A stretch of 29,805 bases of DNA from Bacteroidota bacterium (GTDB lineage: Bacteria; Bacteroidota; Bacteroidia; Chitinophagales; Saprospiraceae), in the NCBI GenBank assembly GCA_029573365.1, contig JAKQGD010000355.1, forward strand, positions 1 through 29,805, given 5' to 3'. The notes under the pieces are model-generated. The model worked only from the letters and a program-made list of their open reading frames with translations. It was not told where the DNA came from and ran no database searches. Both the position numbers and the translations under genes were made by a program. Shown here piece by piece: positions 7,984-16,201 of this stretch (the stretch's first letter is position 1; each line of letters begins with the position of its first letter).

Positions 7984-9339
7984 ATGTCATCCAAACCATC
8001 GTTGCCAAAAGGAACCAGGGATTTTTTGCCTAGACAAGTTGCCAGGCGAAAGTATATATTTGGTGTCATCGAAGGGATTTTTCGCACATACGGATATCTT
8101 CCCATAGAGACGCCCACCATGGAAAACCTCAGTACACTGACCGGAAAATATGGTGAGGAAGGTGACAGACTGCTTTTTAAGGTGCTCAATAATGGAGATT
8201 TTCTGGCCAATGCCGACAAAGAGGCCATACAAAATCTGGACAGCAACCGCATCATACCTTCCATTTCTAAAAGGGGCCTCAGATACGACCTTACGGTGCC
8301 TTTTGCCAGGTTTGTCGTGATGAATTACAACGATATTTCCCTGCCGTTCAAGAGGTATCAGATACAGCAGGTGTGGCGTGCAGACAGGCCTCAGAGAGGC
8401 AGATACCAGGAGTTTTACCAGTGTGATGTGGATGTCGTGGGGTCGGATTCGCTCATGTATGAAGCAGAGCTCGTGCAGATTTATGCCGCCGTATTCAGGA
8501 AACTGAATATAAAAGTCAGGGTCCTCATAAATAACCGAAAGATACTATACGGCATGGCAGAAGCGGCCGGTATTGCCGGCAAGTTTATGGAAATGACCAT
8601 AGCCATAGACAAACTGGATAAGATCGGCCCTGAGGGAGTCATTAGCGAAATGACACAGAGAGACATACCTGGCGAGAGTGCAAGGAAAGTTCTGGAAATG
8701 TTGAAGATAATTGACCTTGCCAGGCTGGAGGCAGCATTTTCTGGCACTACAGAAGGCCTCAATGGAGTCAGAGAGGTGAGGCAGGTTTTTGATTATCTCA
8801 ATGGAACCTTACCTGAACTTACTTTTGACATCAGTCTGGCCCGGGGCCTCAATTATTACACAGGATGCATATTTGAAGTAAAATTGGACACGGATGCCTA
8901 TCCGGGATTTAGCATGGGCAGTATAGGCGGCGGCGGCAGGTATGACAATCTCACAGGTGTATTCGGCATGCCCGGCATCTCAGGTGTCGGAGTGTCTTTT
9001 GGAGCCGAAAGAATCTATGATGTCATGGAAGAGCTGGACCTTTTTCCCGGTAACGTAGATCAGGACATCAGGCTGCTGTTTGTTGCCATGGACGATGAGA
9101 GCCACAGGTTTGCTTTCGGAATTGCCACCGGACTGAGAGAGCAGGGAATACCTTGTGATGTATATCCTGAGCCTGCCAAAATGAAAAAGCAGATGTCCTA
9201 TGCCAATGCACGCAATGTGCCTTTTGTGGCCATCATAGGCGAAACTGAAAGACAGTCGGGAAGTGTCACTTTAAAAAGTATGATTTCCGGTGAGCAGTCG
9301 CTGGTCCCTGCAGACAGAATCAAGGAATTACTTTTATAA
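7984..9339 (+). CDS. hisS: Histidine-tRNA ligase
   Basis: 451 residues from ATG 7984. It charges tRNA-His with histidine using ATP; class II aminoacyl-tRNA synthetase, cytoplasmic homodimer. N-terminal PKGTRDFLP (about 8-16) is the standard HisS opening, which is why this start was preferred; in-frame upstream ATGs at 7897 and later would add cysteine-rich residues unlike the family. Motif 1 follows (GYLPIETPTME), then motif 2 (RADRPQRGRYQEFYQCDVD), the histidine-binding loop LARGLNYYTGCIFEV, GGGRYDNL, and motif 3 (GVSFGAERIYDVM). The last ~95 residues form the anticodon-binding domain (LLFVAMDD through VTLKSMISGEQ). gatA begins 35 bp after the stop with no terminator between, so the two are probably co-transcribed. 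Confidence 0.95.
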   Translation: MSSKPSLPKGTRDFLPRQVARRKYIFGVIEGIFRTYGYLPIETPTMENLSTLTGKYGEEGDRLLFKVLNNGDFLANADKEAIQNLDSNRIIPSISKRGLRYDLTVPFARFVVMNYNDISLPFKRYQIQQVWRADRPQRGRYQEFYQCDVDVVGSDSLMYEAELVQIYAAVFRKLNIKVRVLINNRKILYGMAEAAGIAGKFMEMTIAIDKLDKIGPEGVISEMTQRDIPGESARKVLEMLKIIDLARLEAAFSGTTEGLNGVREVRQVFDYLNGTLPELTFDISLARGLNYYTGCIFEVKLDTDAYPGFSMGSIGGGGRYDNLTGVFGMPGISGVGVSFGAERIYDVMEELDLFPGNVDQDIRLLFVAMDDESHRFAFGIATGLREQGIPCDVYPEPAKMKKQMSYANARNVPFVAIIGETERQSGSVTLKSMISGEQSLVPADRIKELLL

Positions 9340-9374
9340 CCTCAAGTATCTGATATACTTTTAACAGCTTATAA

Positions 9375-10814
9375 ATGGTGGACTTTGCCGATTTGACACT
9401 GGCTGATGTACAGCGTGGACTTCTGGAAGGCAGGTTTTCTGGCAGCAGCCTGCTGGATCATTATCTCCATCGTATCAGGGAGACATCCTACCTCAATGCT
9501 TTCCTCGAAGTGTACGAAGCGGAGGCCCGTCAAAAAATGGAAGCCCTGGACCAAAAAATAAAAGACGCTCCTGAATCTCTGGGAAAACTGTTTGGCTGTG
9601 TTTTTTCTGTCAAAGACATGATTGTGCTCAAAGCACATGAAGTGACGGCAGGGTCCCGCATACTCAATGGGTTTAAAAGCATGTTTACGGCCACTCTTCT
9701 GCAGCGTATGCTTGATGAAGATGCCATAATCATAGGGAGAACCAACTGCGATGAATTTGGTATGGGGTCTGCCAATCTGCACAGCTACTACGGACCCGTG
9801 GGCAATGCCCAAGACCCTCATAGAGTGTCAGGCGGCTCGAGCGGAGGTGCAGCCGTTTCGGTACAGGCGGGCACATGTCTTCTGGCTATAGGCACAGATA
9901 CCGGCGGATCGGTACGTCAGCCTGCTGCTATGACGGGCACTGTAGGATTTAAGCCGGGCTACGGTATGGTATCCAGATTTGGTCTGGTGGCGTATGCTTC
10001 CTCCTTTGACCAGGCAGGCATCATCGCCAGAAGCCCGGCCGATATAGACAGAGTCATGGAGGTTATTTCTGTGGCTGATGCCAATGACGCCACGATGAAA
10101 ACCAAAGGGCTGTATGCTACCCAAAGTGCTGCGGTAAAAGATAAGTGCAGGGTTGCCTGTTTTGCTGAAGCCATAGAGGGAGCCGGTGTAAACCAAGAGG
10201 TAAGACAAAGATTTAATGATTTTGTCCATCATCTGACAGAGGCCGGCCATGAGGTTGTTTCCGTGGAGTTTGGTCTGCTGGAATATCTGGTTCCTACGTA
10301 TTATATACTGACCACAGCAGAAGCGTCATCCAATCTAAGCAGGTATGATGGAGTAAGATATGGGTACAGGAGCAGCGAGGCCGGAAATATACACGACCTT
10401 TACATCCAGTCGAGGTCCGAGGGTTTTGGTACGGAGGTTAAAAAACGGATTATGCTGGGCTCCTTTGTTCTCAGCGAAGGATACTATGATGCCTATTTCA
10501 GCAAAGCCCAAAAGGTGAGAACACTGGTCAGAAACCGTATAGAAGCCATATTCAGTGATTTTGATTTTGTCGCTTTACCCACGTCACCTGTGGCTGCCTG
10601 GAAAAAAGACGAAAAACAAACCAATCCACTTTCCGAGTATATGGCCGACATCTATACCGTGCTGGCCAGCCTTGCCGGGACACCTGCAGTTTCGGTGCCT
10701 GCAGGCAATAATTCTGAAGGTTTGCCGTTAGGTATACAGTTGATAGCCAACAGTGGAGACGATAAAAAGCTGGTGAAATTTACTGAACATATAACTAATT
10801 GGCATAATTTTTGA
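9375..10814 (+). CDS. gatA: Asp-tRNA(Asn)/Glu-tRNA(Gln) amidotransferase subunit A
   Basis: 479 residues, normal for GatA. This subunit releases ammonia from glutamine and passes it to GatB, which amidates misacylated Glu-tRNA(Gln) or Asp-tRNA(Asn). The amidase-signature Ser-cisSer-Lys triad is visible: the Lys in FGCVFSVKDMI (about residue 79), the glycine-serine stretch VSGGSSGGAAVSVQ (about 151-164) and GTDTGGSVRQPA (about 174-185) with the nucleophilic Ser. DEFGMGS and PVAAWKKDE further support GatA over other amidases. No gatB or gatC is adjacent, so they must lie elsewhere; this is common in Bacteroidota. Other amidase-family activities are possible but less likely given the overall match. 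It follows hisS at 35 bp and is followed by a 181-bp gap with the next gene's promoter. Confidence 0.92.
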   Translation: MVDFADLTLADVQRGLLEGRFSGSSLLDHYLHRIRETSYLNAFLEVYEAEARQKMEALDQKIKDAPESLGKLFGCVFSVKDMIVLKAHEVTAGSRILNGFKSMFTATLLQRMLDEDAIIIGRTNCDEFGMGSANLHSYYGPVGNAQDPHRVSGGSSGGAAVSVQAGTCLLAIGTDTGGSVRQPAAMTGTVGFKPGYGMVSRFGLVAYASSFDQAGIIARSPADIDRVMEVISVADANDATMKTKGLYATQSAAVKDKCRVACFAEAIEGAGVNQEVRQRFNDFVHHLTEAGHEVVSVEFGLLEYLVPTYYILTTAEASSNLSRYDGVRYGYRSSEAGNIHDLYIQSRSEGFGTEVKKRIMLGSFVLSEGYYDAYFSKAQKVRTLVRNRIEAIFSDFDFVALPTSPVAAWKKDEKQTNPLSEYMADIYTVLASLAGTPAVSVPAGNNSEGLPLGIQLIANSGDDKKLVKFTEHITNWHNF

Positions 10815-10839
10815 AATTAAGTTAAATACAGATAATAAT

Positions 10840-10849
10840 TTGTTAACAA
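10840..10849 (+). promoter_or_regulatory. Perfect 10-bp palindrome upstream of the lytic transglycosylase promoter
   Basis: TTGTTAACAA is its own reverse complement and ends 10 bp before the -33 TTG of the promoter at 10860-10890. Its position suits an activator or repressor site, but it is short and AT-rich, so chance is possible. Confidence 0.25.
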
Positions 10850-10859
10850 GTGTATACTG

Positions 10860-10890
10860 TTGACAGATACCAAATTTTGTATTATCTTTG
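10860..10890 (+). promoter_or_regulatory. Strong Bacteroidota-type promoter for the lytic transglycosylase gene
   Basis: TTG (10860-10862), a 20-bp spacer and TATCTTTG (10883-10890) give a full match to the -33/-7 Bacteroidota consensus. Transcription would begin near 10896, leaving an unusually long leader of about 100 nt before the ATG at 10996. This is the cleanest promoter in the window. Confidence 0.7.
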
Positions 10891-10924
10891 CACTCCCAAT
10901 GAAATTTACCGGCCTATGTGCTGA

Positions 10925-10967
10925 AAATCTTACACAACAGTCACTTTATTCCAAAAACGTAAGATTT
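10925..10967 (+). repeat. Inverted repeat in the leader of the lytic transglycosylase mRNA
   Basis: AAATCTTAC (10925-10933) and GTAAGATTT (10959-10967) are perfect 9-bp complements separated by 25 nt. In the transcript they could form a hairpin about 28 nt before the start codon. No T-run follows, so it is not an intrinsic terminator. Confidence 0.45.
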
Positions 10968-10995
10968 CCCAAAAACCGTTAATAATTATTTTACC

Positions 10996-12234
10996 ATGAA
11001 CACGTTACAACGTATTACAAAACCTGTTTTGGTTTGCGTTTGGGTCCTGTTTCTGGTAGCCCAAGGGTCTGCAAAATCCCCCTATGACCCCGAGGTGACC
11101 AGAAGGATCGAAAACCTACAAACCATCGTAAGTGTCCGCGTGACAGAAGATGTCATGGACATGGTCAGATTTTACACGGAGAAAAACCGGAGAGACAGCG
11201 AAAGAATTCTCTCCAGGACAGCTCTGTATTTTCCTGCCATAGAGCAAGCCCTTCGTGAGAAGGAACTGCCTGACGAACTCAAGTACATCTCCGTCGTGGA
11301 GTCCAGCCTGGACCCCAGGGCCGTATCTCATCAGGGAGCTGCCGGCATGTGGCAGTTTATGAAAGGTACTGCTGAGCTTTTTAACATCAGAATGGACAAA
11401 CATATCGATGACCGCAGAGACATCATCAAGTCCACAGACAAAGCCCTGGATTACCTGAAGTACCTCCATGAGTCATACGGAGACTGGACTCTGGCACTGG
11501 CGGCCTACAACTGTGGTACATCCAGGATCAACAAAGCCATCAAGAAGGCAGGTGGTTCGACCGACTACTGGAGTATTCTGGAGCATCTCCCGAGGGAAAC
11601 CCAGAAGTATATACCTAAATTTATCGCGGTATCTTACCTGATGAATTATTACTACCTTCATGACATTAAGCCGGCTGACCTGCCTGATGATATCAGATAT
11701 ACGACATCTGTCAAAGTTTTTGACAAAGTCGATTTCAAAAAGCTGAGCAAGGAATTGGACATGGATTTGGAACTTATCAGACATCTTAACCCTGTCTATG
11801 CAAGGGACCAGATACCTGCCACAAGGGAGGAATCTTATTTTCTGACATTGCCTGACATCAAAATGACTGAATTTACGCAGAAATTTGGGGTATCTCTTGA
11901 GTTGTTTGCCGGGCCCTTTTCGATGAGGAGACCTGTAGAAGACAACAACAAGACCGAGGCCGTACAAAGGGATGCCGTTGCCTATCTGGAGTCGATCAGA
12001 AAAAGGAATGTAGCCATCAGAGACAACCTCAAGGATACAAGTATATACAAAGTACTGGCAAAAAACAATATACCCGGATTCGGTACCCTCAAGGTGTACA
12101 GGTTAAAGAAAAAGGAATCTGTGGCTGACGTTGCGGAGGCAAAAAACATCCCATTGGAGGAGTTGATGGCCATAAACAACATCAGCGAAGGAGAAGATAT
12201 AGCACCTGGCAGCTACATAAGGCTGTCCAGATAA
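10996..12234 (+). CDS. MltD-like membrane-bound lytic murein transglycosylase (SLT domain plus LysM)
   Basis: 412 residues. A signal peptide (about 1-26, ending GSA) sends it to the periplasm. The SLT lysozyme-like domain (about 80-205) has ELPDELKYISVVESSLDPRA with catalytic Glu102, then SHQGAAGMWQFMKGTA and LALAAYNCGTSRI, the three classic SLT motifs. It cleaves the MurNAc-GlcNAc bond of peptidoglycan, forming 1,6-anhydro ends. A middle segment (about 215-330) resembles the LysM-like spacer of MltD proteins (LIRHLNPVYARDQIPA). A C-terminal LysM domain (about 365-412: VYRLKKKESVADVAEAKNIP, then LMAINNI) should bind glycan. No lipobox is seen, unlike E. coli MltD. It is transcribed alone from a strong promoter at 10860-10890 with a ~100-nt leader containing a hairpin, and ends at a strong terminator (12260-12298). 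Confidence 0.92.
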   Translation: MNTLQRITKPVLVCVWVLFLVAQGSAKSPYDPEVTRRIENLQTIVSVRVTEDVMDMVRFYTEKNRRDSERILSRTALYFPAIEQALREKELPDELKYISVVESSLDPRAVSHQGAAGMWQFMKGTAELFNIRMDKHIDDRRDIIKSTDKALDYLKYLHESYGDWTLALAAYNCGTSRINKAIKKAGGSTDYWSILEHLPRETQKYIPKFIAVSYLMNYYYLHDIKPADLPDDIRYTTSVKVFDKVDFKKLSKELDMDLELIRHLNPVYARDQIPATREESYFLTLPDIKMTEFTQKFGVSLELFAGPFSMRRPVEDNNKTEAVQRDAVAYLESIRKRNVAIRDNLKDTSIYKVLAKNNIPGFGTLKVYRLKKKESVADVAEAKNIPLEELMAINNISEGEDIAPGSYIRLSR

Positions 12235-12259
12235 CCTATGACATATCATCAAAGGATGA

Positions 12260-12298
12260 GGGTTTGGTCCGTCAAGCGATCAAACCCTTTTTCTTTTC
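12260..12298 (+). terminator. Intrinsic terminator after the lytic transglycosylase gene
   Basis: GGGTTTGGTC (12260-12269) pairs with GATCAAACCC (12278-12287) through 10 bp with one G-U pair around an 8-nt loop, followed by TTTTTCTTTT. It lies 25 bp after the stop codon. Confidence 0.85.
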
Positions 12299-12346
12299 CT
12301 GATGTTTAGTAATAGGTATTTTTCAGGTTTCAGGAATAATTAAATT

Positions 12347-13324
12347 ATGGTCAATATGTCTGACGCTTTTATCGGAACCAATGTAGATATAGCTGCCACG
12401 CTGCTCAAAAAGGGAGAGGCTGTCGCTATACCCACAGAAACAGTTTACGGGCTTGCCGCCAATGCTCTGGATACACGTGCCGTTGCCAAGATTTTCAGTA
12501 TAAAGCAGAGACCTACATTCGACCCGCTGATCATACATCTGCCTTCTTTTGACAAGGTGCAGGATTATGTAGAGGAAATACCAGAGGTTTTCACCAGGCT
12601 GGCCAAAAATTATACGCCGGGGCCGTTGACCTTTCTTCTTAGAAAAAAAGACCTTATCCCTGACATTGTGACTGCCGGATCTCCATATGTTGCTGTGCGG
12701 ATACCAAATCATACTGTCACTCTGGATCTGCTTTCAAAACTTGATTTTCCGCTGGCTGCACCTAGTGCCAATCCCTTTGGGTACATAAGCCCTACTACAG
12801 CCATGCATGTGGCTGACCAATTGGGTAGCAAGGTATATTACATCCTCGACGGAGGGCCCTGTGATGTAGGATTGGAGAGCACCATTCTGGCTCTGGACGA
12901 AAGCGGAAAGGTGGAGGTGCTTAGAAAAGGAGGACTTTCCATTGAATCCATAGAAAAGGAAACAGGGCCGGTCACAGTGAGGGACACCTCAGTATCCAAT
13001 CCCGAAGCCCCGGGCATGCTTACGAGCCACTATGCTCCCAGAGTACCGCTGATTATCGGTGACGTATACAAACTGTCGGCTGCAGCCAATACTCAAAGGA
13101 CAGGCATCATAGCTTTCTCCAATTTTTTGCCTGATATCCCCACAAAACATCAGATCGTATTATCGCCTTCCGGCAATTTTACCGATGCAGCCCGCAATCT
13201 TTTTGCAGGCATGAGATACCTTGACAATTGTGACATCGATGTAATCTTTGCTGAGCCAGCTCCCGAATCTGACCTTGGCATAGCCATAAATGACAGGTTA
13301 CGTCGGGCTGCTCACAGAGACTGA
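12347..13324 (+). CDS. L-threonylcarbamoyladenylate synthase (Sua5/YwlC type)
   Basis: 325 residues. It makes threonylcarbamoyl-AMP from threonine, bicarbonate and ATP, the first step of the universal t6A37 tRNA modification. The N-terminal YrdC/TsaC domain (about 5-190) shows AIPTETVYGLAANA, the basic nucleotide-binding run KIFSIKQRPTFDPLIIHL, VAVRIPNH and LAAPSANPFGYISPT. A linker with the conserved GMLTSHYAPRVPL leads to a C-terminal Sua5 domain (about 235-325). This longer two-domain form is Sua5/YwlC rather than the short E. coli TsaC. ATG 12347 is used; ATG 12356 (MSDAF) is an alternative that drops three residues. It has its own transcription unit after the terminator at 12298 and converges on the acyl-CoA dehydrogenase gene with a 4-bp gap. 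Confidence 0.93.
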   Translation: MVNMSDAFIGTNVDIAATLLKKGEAVAIPTETVYGLAANALDTRAVAKIFSIKQRPTFDPLIIHLPSFDKVQDYVEEIPEVFTRLAKNYTPGPLTFLLRKKDLIPDIVTAGSPYVAVRIPNHTVTLDLLSKLDFPLAAPSANPFGYISPTTAMHVADQLGSKVYYILDGGPCDVGLESTILALDESGKVEVLRKGGLSIESIEKETGPVTVRDTSVSNPEAPGMLTSHYAPRVPLIIGDVYKLSAAANTQRTGIIAFSNFLPDIPTKHQIVLSPSGNFTDAARNLFAGMRYLDNCDIDVIFAEPAPESDLGIAINDRLRRAAHRD

Positions 13325-13328
13325 TCTT

Positions 13329-14531
13329 TTAGGAAAAAGCATTAAAGCCGGTAACATCCATACCCGTTATGAGAAGGTGGATGTCGTGTGTGCCTTCGTA
13401 AGTTACTACGGATTCCAGATTCATCATATGCCTCATGATAGAATACTCTGAGGTGATGCCCATGCCGCCGTGCATTTGTCTGGCTTCGCGGGCTACCTCG
13501 AGGGCCATGGCGACATTGTTTCTTTTTGCCATGGAAATCTGTGCCGGTGTGGCCTTGCCCTGATTGGCCAGAGTGCCGAGCCTCCATACCAGCAATTGTG
13601 CCTTGGTGATTTCTGTGATCATTTCCGCCAGTTTCTTTTGTGTCAGCTGGAACTGCCCCAGTTTCCTCCCAAACTGTTCTCTTTCTTTGCTGTACCTCAG
13701 GGCAGAATCATAGCAGTCGAGAGCTGCACCTATTGCCCCCCATGCTATACCATAGCGGGCCTTGGACAAACAACCCAGAGGTCCTTTGAGGCCTGACACA
13801 TTGGGGAGGAGATTGGCCTTGGGTACCCTGACATCTTCAAAAACCAGCTCGCCGGTGACAGACGCACGCAGTGACCACTTGCCGTGAATCTCGGGTGCCG
13901 AAAAACCCTTCATGCCTTTTTCTACGATAAGTCCGCGGATGATTCCCTCCTGGTCCTTTGCCCATACGACGGCTATGTCAGCCACGGGAGAATTGGTAAT
14001 CCACATTTTGGCACCATTAAGGATATAAGAGTCGCCGTCATCCCTAATGTTTGTAACCATGCCGGCAGGATTGGATCCGTGGTCAGGCTCTGTGAGTCCG
14101 AAACAACCGATAAATTCACCACTTCCGAGCTTGGGAAGGTATTTTTTTCGTTGCTCTTCGTTGCCATACTTGTAGATGGGGTACATAACTAGAGACCCCT
14201 GTACGGAAGCCATGGACCTGATGCCTGAGTCACCCCTTTCGAGTTCCTGCATGATGATACCGTATGCTATTTCGTCCATGCCGCCGCCCCCGTATTCTGC
14301 AGGAAGGCTAGGTCCGAAGGCACCTACCTCAGCCAATCCCTTAAAAAGGTGAACGGGACACTCTGCCTTGTTGGCGTATTCTTCTATGATGGGGCTCACT
14401 TCCTGTTTAACCCACTGCCTGACAGCATCCCTGGCGAGGAGGTGATCTTCTGTGAGAAGCTCATCTATGGCGTAATAGTCGTGGTGTTCGTACAGGTCGG
14501 TTTTTACTGATTTTTTAATTTCGTTGCTCAT
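13329..14531 (-). CDS. Acyl-CoA dehydrogenase, glutaryl-CoA dehydrogenase-like
   Basis: 400 residues, an FAD-dependent acyl-CoA dehydrogenase. The N-terminal helical domain contains GDSGIRSMASVQGSLVMYPI, matching glutaryl-CoA dehydrogenase, where the Arg in the RSMAS segment binds the distal carboxylate. FAD-binding CFGLTEPDHGSNPAGM and MWITNSPVADIAVVWA follow, then the C-terminal domain with SKEREQFGRKLGQFQLTQKK and ARQMHGGMGIT. The catalytic base is Glu379 in TYEGTHDIHLL, with the preceding Tyr typical of glutaryl-CoA dehydrogenase. Expected reaction: glutaryl-CoA to crotonyl-CoA plus CO2 in lysine/tryptophan breakdown, with electrons passed to ETF. A non-decarboxylating relative cannot be excluded. 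Its leader has a small GC hairpin (14551-14564) and a candidate promoter (14587-14580). It converges on the Sua5 gene. Confidence 0.88.
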   Translation of the reverse strand: MSNEIKKSVKTDLYEHHDYYAIDELLTEDHLLARDAVRQWVKQEVSPIIEEYANKAECPVHLFKGLAEVGAFGPSLPAEYGGGGMDEIAYGIIMQELERGDSGIRSMASVQGSLVMYPIYKYGNEEQRKKYLPKLGSGEFIGCFGLTEPDHGSNPAGMVTNIRDDGDSYILNGAKMWITNSPVADIAVVWAKDQEGIIRGLIVEKGMKGFSAPEIHGKWSLRASVTGELVFEDVRVPKANLLPNVSGLKGPLGCLSKARYGIAWGAIGAALDCYDSALRYSKEREQFGRKLGQFQLTQKKLAEMITEITKAQLLVWRLGTLANQGKATPAQISMAKRNNVAMALEVAREARQMHGGMGITSEYSIMRHMMNLESVVTYEGTHDIHLLITGMDVTGFNAFS

Positions 14532-14579
14532 TTTGGTTACAGTTTGATTACCGCCTGGTGGCGGAATGGATTTCTACGG

Positions 14580-14587
14580 CAAAGGTA
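14580..14587 (-). promoter_or_regulatory. Candidate -7 element for the acyl-CoA dehydrogenase gene
   Basis: Minus-strand TACCTTTG (14587-14580) matches TAnnTTTG and lies 49 bp before the ATG at 14531. No TTG is seen at normal spacing. The GC hairpin at 14551-14564 would fall in the resulting leader. Confidence 0.42.
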
Positions 14588-14735
14588 ACACTGATAGACG
14601 AATTATTTTGTGCCGGTAGGACACCTCGTCGTATAAAAAAACACAGATCGGACCTATTTACCATGAAAGTAACGACTAATATGGTCATGGTTTACATTAT
14701 TTTTATCCTAATCACAAGGGCAACTGAAAATTGAG

Positions 14736-14743
14736 TAATTTTG
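14736..14743 (+). promoter_or_regulatory. Candidate -7 element for the inositol-3-phosphate synthase gene
   Basis: TAATTTTG at 14736-14743 matches TAnnTTTG and gives a leader of about 85 nt before ATG 14833. The -33 TTG is not evident. Confidence 0.4.
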
Positions 14744-14832
14744 CGTCTGTTTTCGTTAACTATCCATCAAAAAGTGTGTTTTTAACGGTAAACAAAACAT
14801 CAAAATTTAAAAAATATAATTTTTATTTTCAA

Positions 14833-16146
14833 ATGGCAAAAAAAATCAAGGTTGAAAAACCAAAAGGAAAACTGGGTATTTTGCTTCCCGGTATGGGTGC
14901 TGTGGCTACTACTGCCATTGCCGGTGTGATAGCCGTCAACAAAGGCCTCGGATCGCCCATAGGATCACTGACCCAGATGGGAAGGATGCGGGTAGGAAAA
15001 AGAACTGAAAATAAGCAACCCCTGATCAAGGATGTAGTGCCTCTGCAATCACTAAAAAATGTGGTATTTGGAGGCTGGGACATCTTTGAAGACAATGTAT
15101 ACGAATCAGCCATGCACGCCAAGGTACTGGAAGAAAGCCTTCTCAAAAAGATAAAACCCCAATTGTCGGAGATCAAGCCTATGAAAGCTGTCTTTGACCA
15201 CGAATATGTCAAAAAGCTGGACGGCAAGTATATCAAAAAAGGCAAAACCAAGATGGAACTAGCCAAGGCCTTGATGAAGGATATTGAAAAGTTTAAAAAA
15301 GACAACGGATGTGACAGACTCGTGATGGTATGGTGCGGATCTACTGAGATTTACATCAAGGAATCTGCCGTACACCAAAACCTGGCAGCTCTTGAAAAGG
15401 CCATGGAAGAAAACCATCCTGATGTACCACCGAGCATGATTTATGCTTATGCTGCCATAAAAATGGGCATCCCGTATGCCAACGGAGCACCAAACTTGTC
15501 ATGTGACATACCTGCCATGGTGGAGCTGGCCAAAAAGACGGGTACCCCTATCGCCGGCAAAGATTTCAAGACGGGACAGACTCTCATGAAGACGATCATA
15601 GCTCCCGGACTGAAAGCAAGGGCTATAGGTATCGAAGGATGGTACTCGACCAACATCCTTGGAAACAGGGATGGCGAGGTTTTGGCAGATCCTGACAACT
15701 TTAAGACCAAGGAGGTATCCAAGCTCGGCGTACTCGAAGAGATCCTGGAGCCACATGTTTATCCTGAGTTGTACGGTGATCTGTACCACCTTGTCAGAAT
15801 CAATTATTATCCGCCACGTGGTGACAACAAAGAAGGATGGGACAACATTGACATCAGAGGATGGCTAAACTATCCTATGCAGATAAAAGTAGACTTTCTG
15901 TGCCGTGACTCCATCCTGGCGGCACCACTTGTCATAGACCTGGCCATCTTTCTGGACCTGGCAAAAAGAGCTGGCATGTCAGGAATACAGGAGTGGCTCT
16001 CATTCTACCTCAAGTCGCCTCAGGCACCCAAAGGAGTACATCCGATGCACGACATATTCAAACAGCTCAACAAACTGGAGAATACGCTCAGATATATAGC
16101 AGGGGAAGAGTTGATTACCAATCTGGGCCTTGATTACCCGCAATAA
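14833..16146 (+). CDS. ino1: myo-Inositol-3-phosphate synthase
   Basis: 437 residues. It converts D-glucose 6-phosphate to 1L-myo-inositol 3-phosphate using bound NAD+, the only route to inositol from sugars. The N-terminal Rossmann motif LGILLPGMGAVATTAIAG (about 14-31) appears just after the start; the family hallmarks GGWDIFEDNVYESA, APNLSCDIPAMVELA, PIAGKDFKTGQTLMKT, APGLKARAIGIEGWYSTNI and GNRDGEVLADP follow. The invariant lysine-rich K-D-F-K-T-G-Q-T block is the active-site core. ATG 14833 was chosen because the frame upstream (from a TTG at 14731) overlaps the promoter and encodes unrelated residues. An intrinsic terminator follows 17 bp after the stop, then a PgpA-family gene, pointing to use of the product in inositol phospholipids. 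Confidence 0.94.
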   Translation: MAKKIKVEKPKGKLGILLPGMGAVATTAIAGVIAVNKGLGSPIGSLTQMGRMRVGKRTENKQPLIKDVVPLQSLKNVVFGGWDIFEDNVYESAMHAKVLEESLLKKIKPQLSEIKPMKAVFDHEYVKKLDGKYIKKGKTKMELAKALMKDIEKFKKDNGCDRLVMVWCGSTEIYIKESAVHQNLAALEKAMEENHPDVPPSMIYAYAAIKMGIPYANGAPNLSCDIPAMVELAKKTGTPIAGKDFKTGQTLMKTIIAPGLKARAIGIEGWYSTNILGNRDGEVLADPDNFKTKEVSKLGVLEEILEPHVYPELYGDLYHLVRINYYPPRGDNKEGWDNIDIRGWLNYPMQIKVDFLCRDSILAAPLVIDLAIFLDLAKRAGMSGIQEWLSFYLKSPQAPKGVHPMHDIFKQLNKLENTLRYIAGEELITNLGLDYPQ

Positions 16147-16163
16147 AAAACACGTTATAGATT

Positions 16164-16197
16164 AAAGGAGCCTGGACATAGTCCGGCTCCTTTTTTG
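16164..16197 (+). terminator. Intrinsic terminator between ino1 and the PgpA-family gene
   Basis: AAAGGAGCC (16164-16172) pairs with GGCTCCTTT (16185-16193); inside, GGAC (16174-16177) pairs with GTCC (16181-16184) past a single unpaired T, leaving a 3-nt loop. TTTTTTG follows. It ends about 4 bp before the next start codon at 16202. Confidence 0.85.
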
Positions 16198-16201
16198 TTT
16201 C

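Larger units (their letters stand above)
14532..14832. other. Divergent intergenic region between acyl-CoA dehydrogenase and inositol-phosphate synthase genes
   Basis: This 301-bp non-coding stretch holds control DNA for both genes. The left part has a GC hairpin (CCGCC at 14551-14555, tggt loop, GGCGG at 14560-14564) in the acyl-CoA dehydrogenase leader, plus a minus-strand -7 element (14587-14580). The right part has a plus-strand -7 element (14736-14743) and an AT-rich ~90-nt leader with a weak CGTTAA/TTAACG pair (14754-14759, 14782-14787). In the centre I see no gene or clear structure. A TTG-started extension of the downstream frame (14731) is unlikely. Confidence 0.6.

Noticed and set aside
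9369..9821. Minus-strand 150-codon open frame inside gatA
   Set aside because: Shadow of the gatA coding frame; the antisense product has no recognisable domain and gatA is certain.
7984..10814. hisS-gatA read as a dedicated amidotransferase operon
   Set aside because: gatB and gatC are absent from the window; the adjacency looks like housekeeping clustering rather than a complete GatCAB locus.
14731..14832. Extended N-terminus of inositol-phosphate synthase from TTG 14731
   Set aside because: It overlaps the TAATTTTG promoter element, and the AT-rich codons do not resemble the family; ATG 14833 precedes the Rossmann motif at the usual distance.
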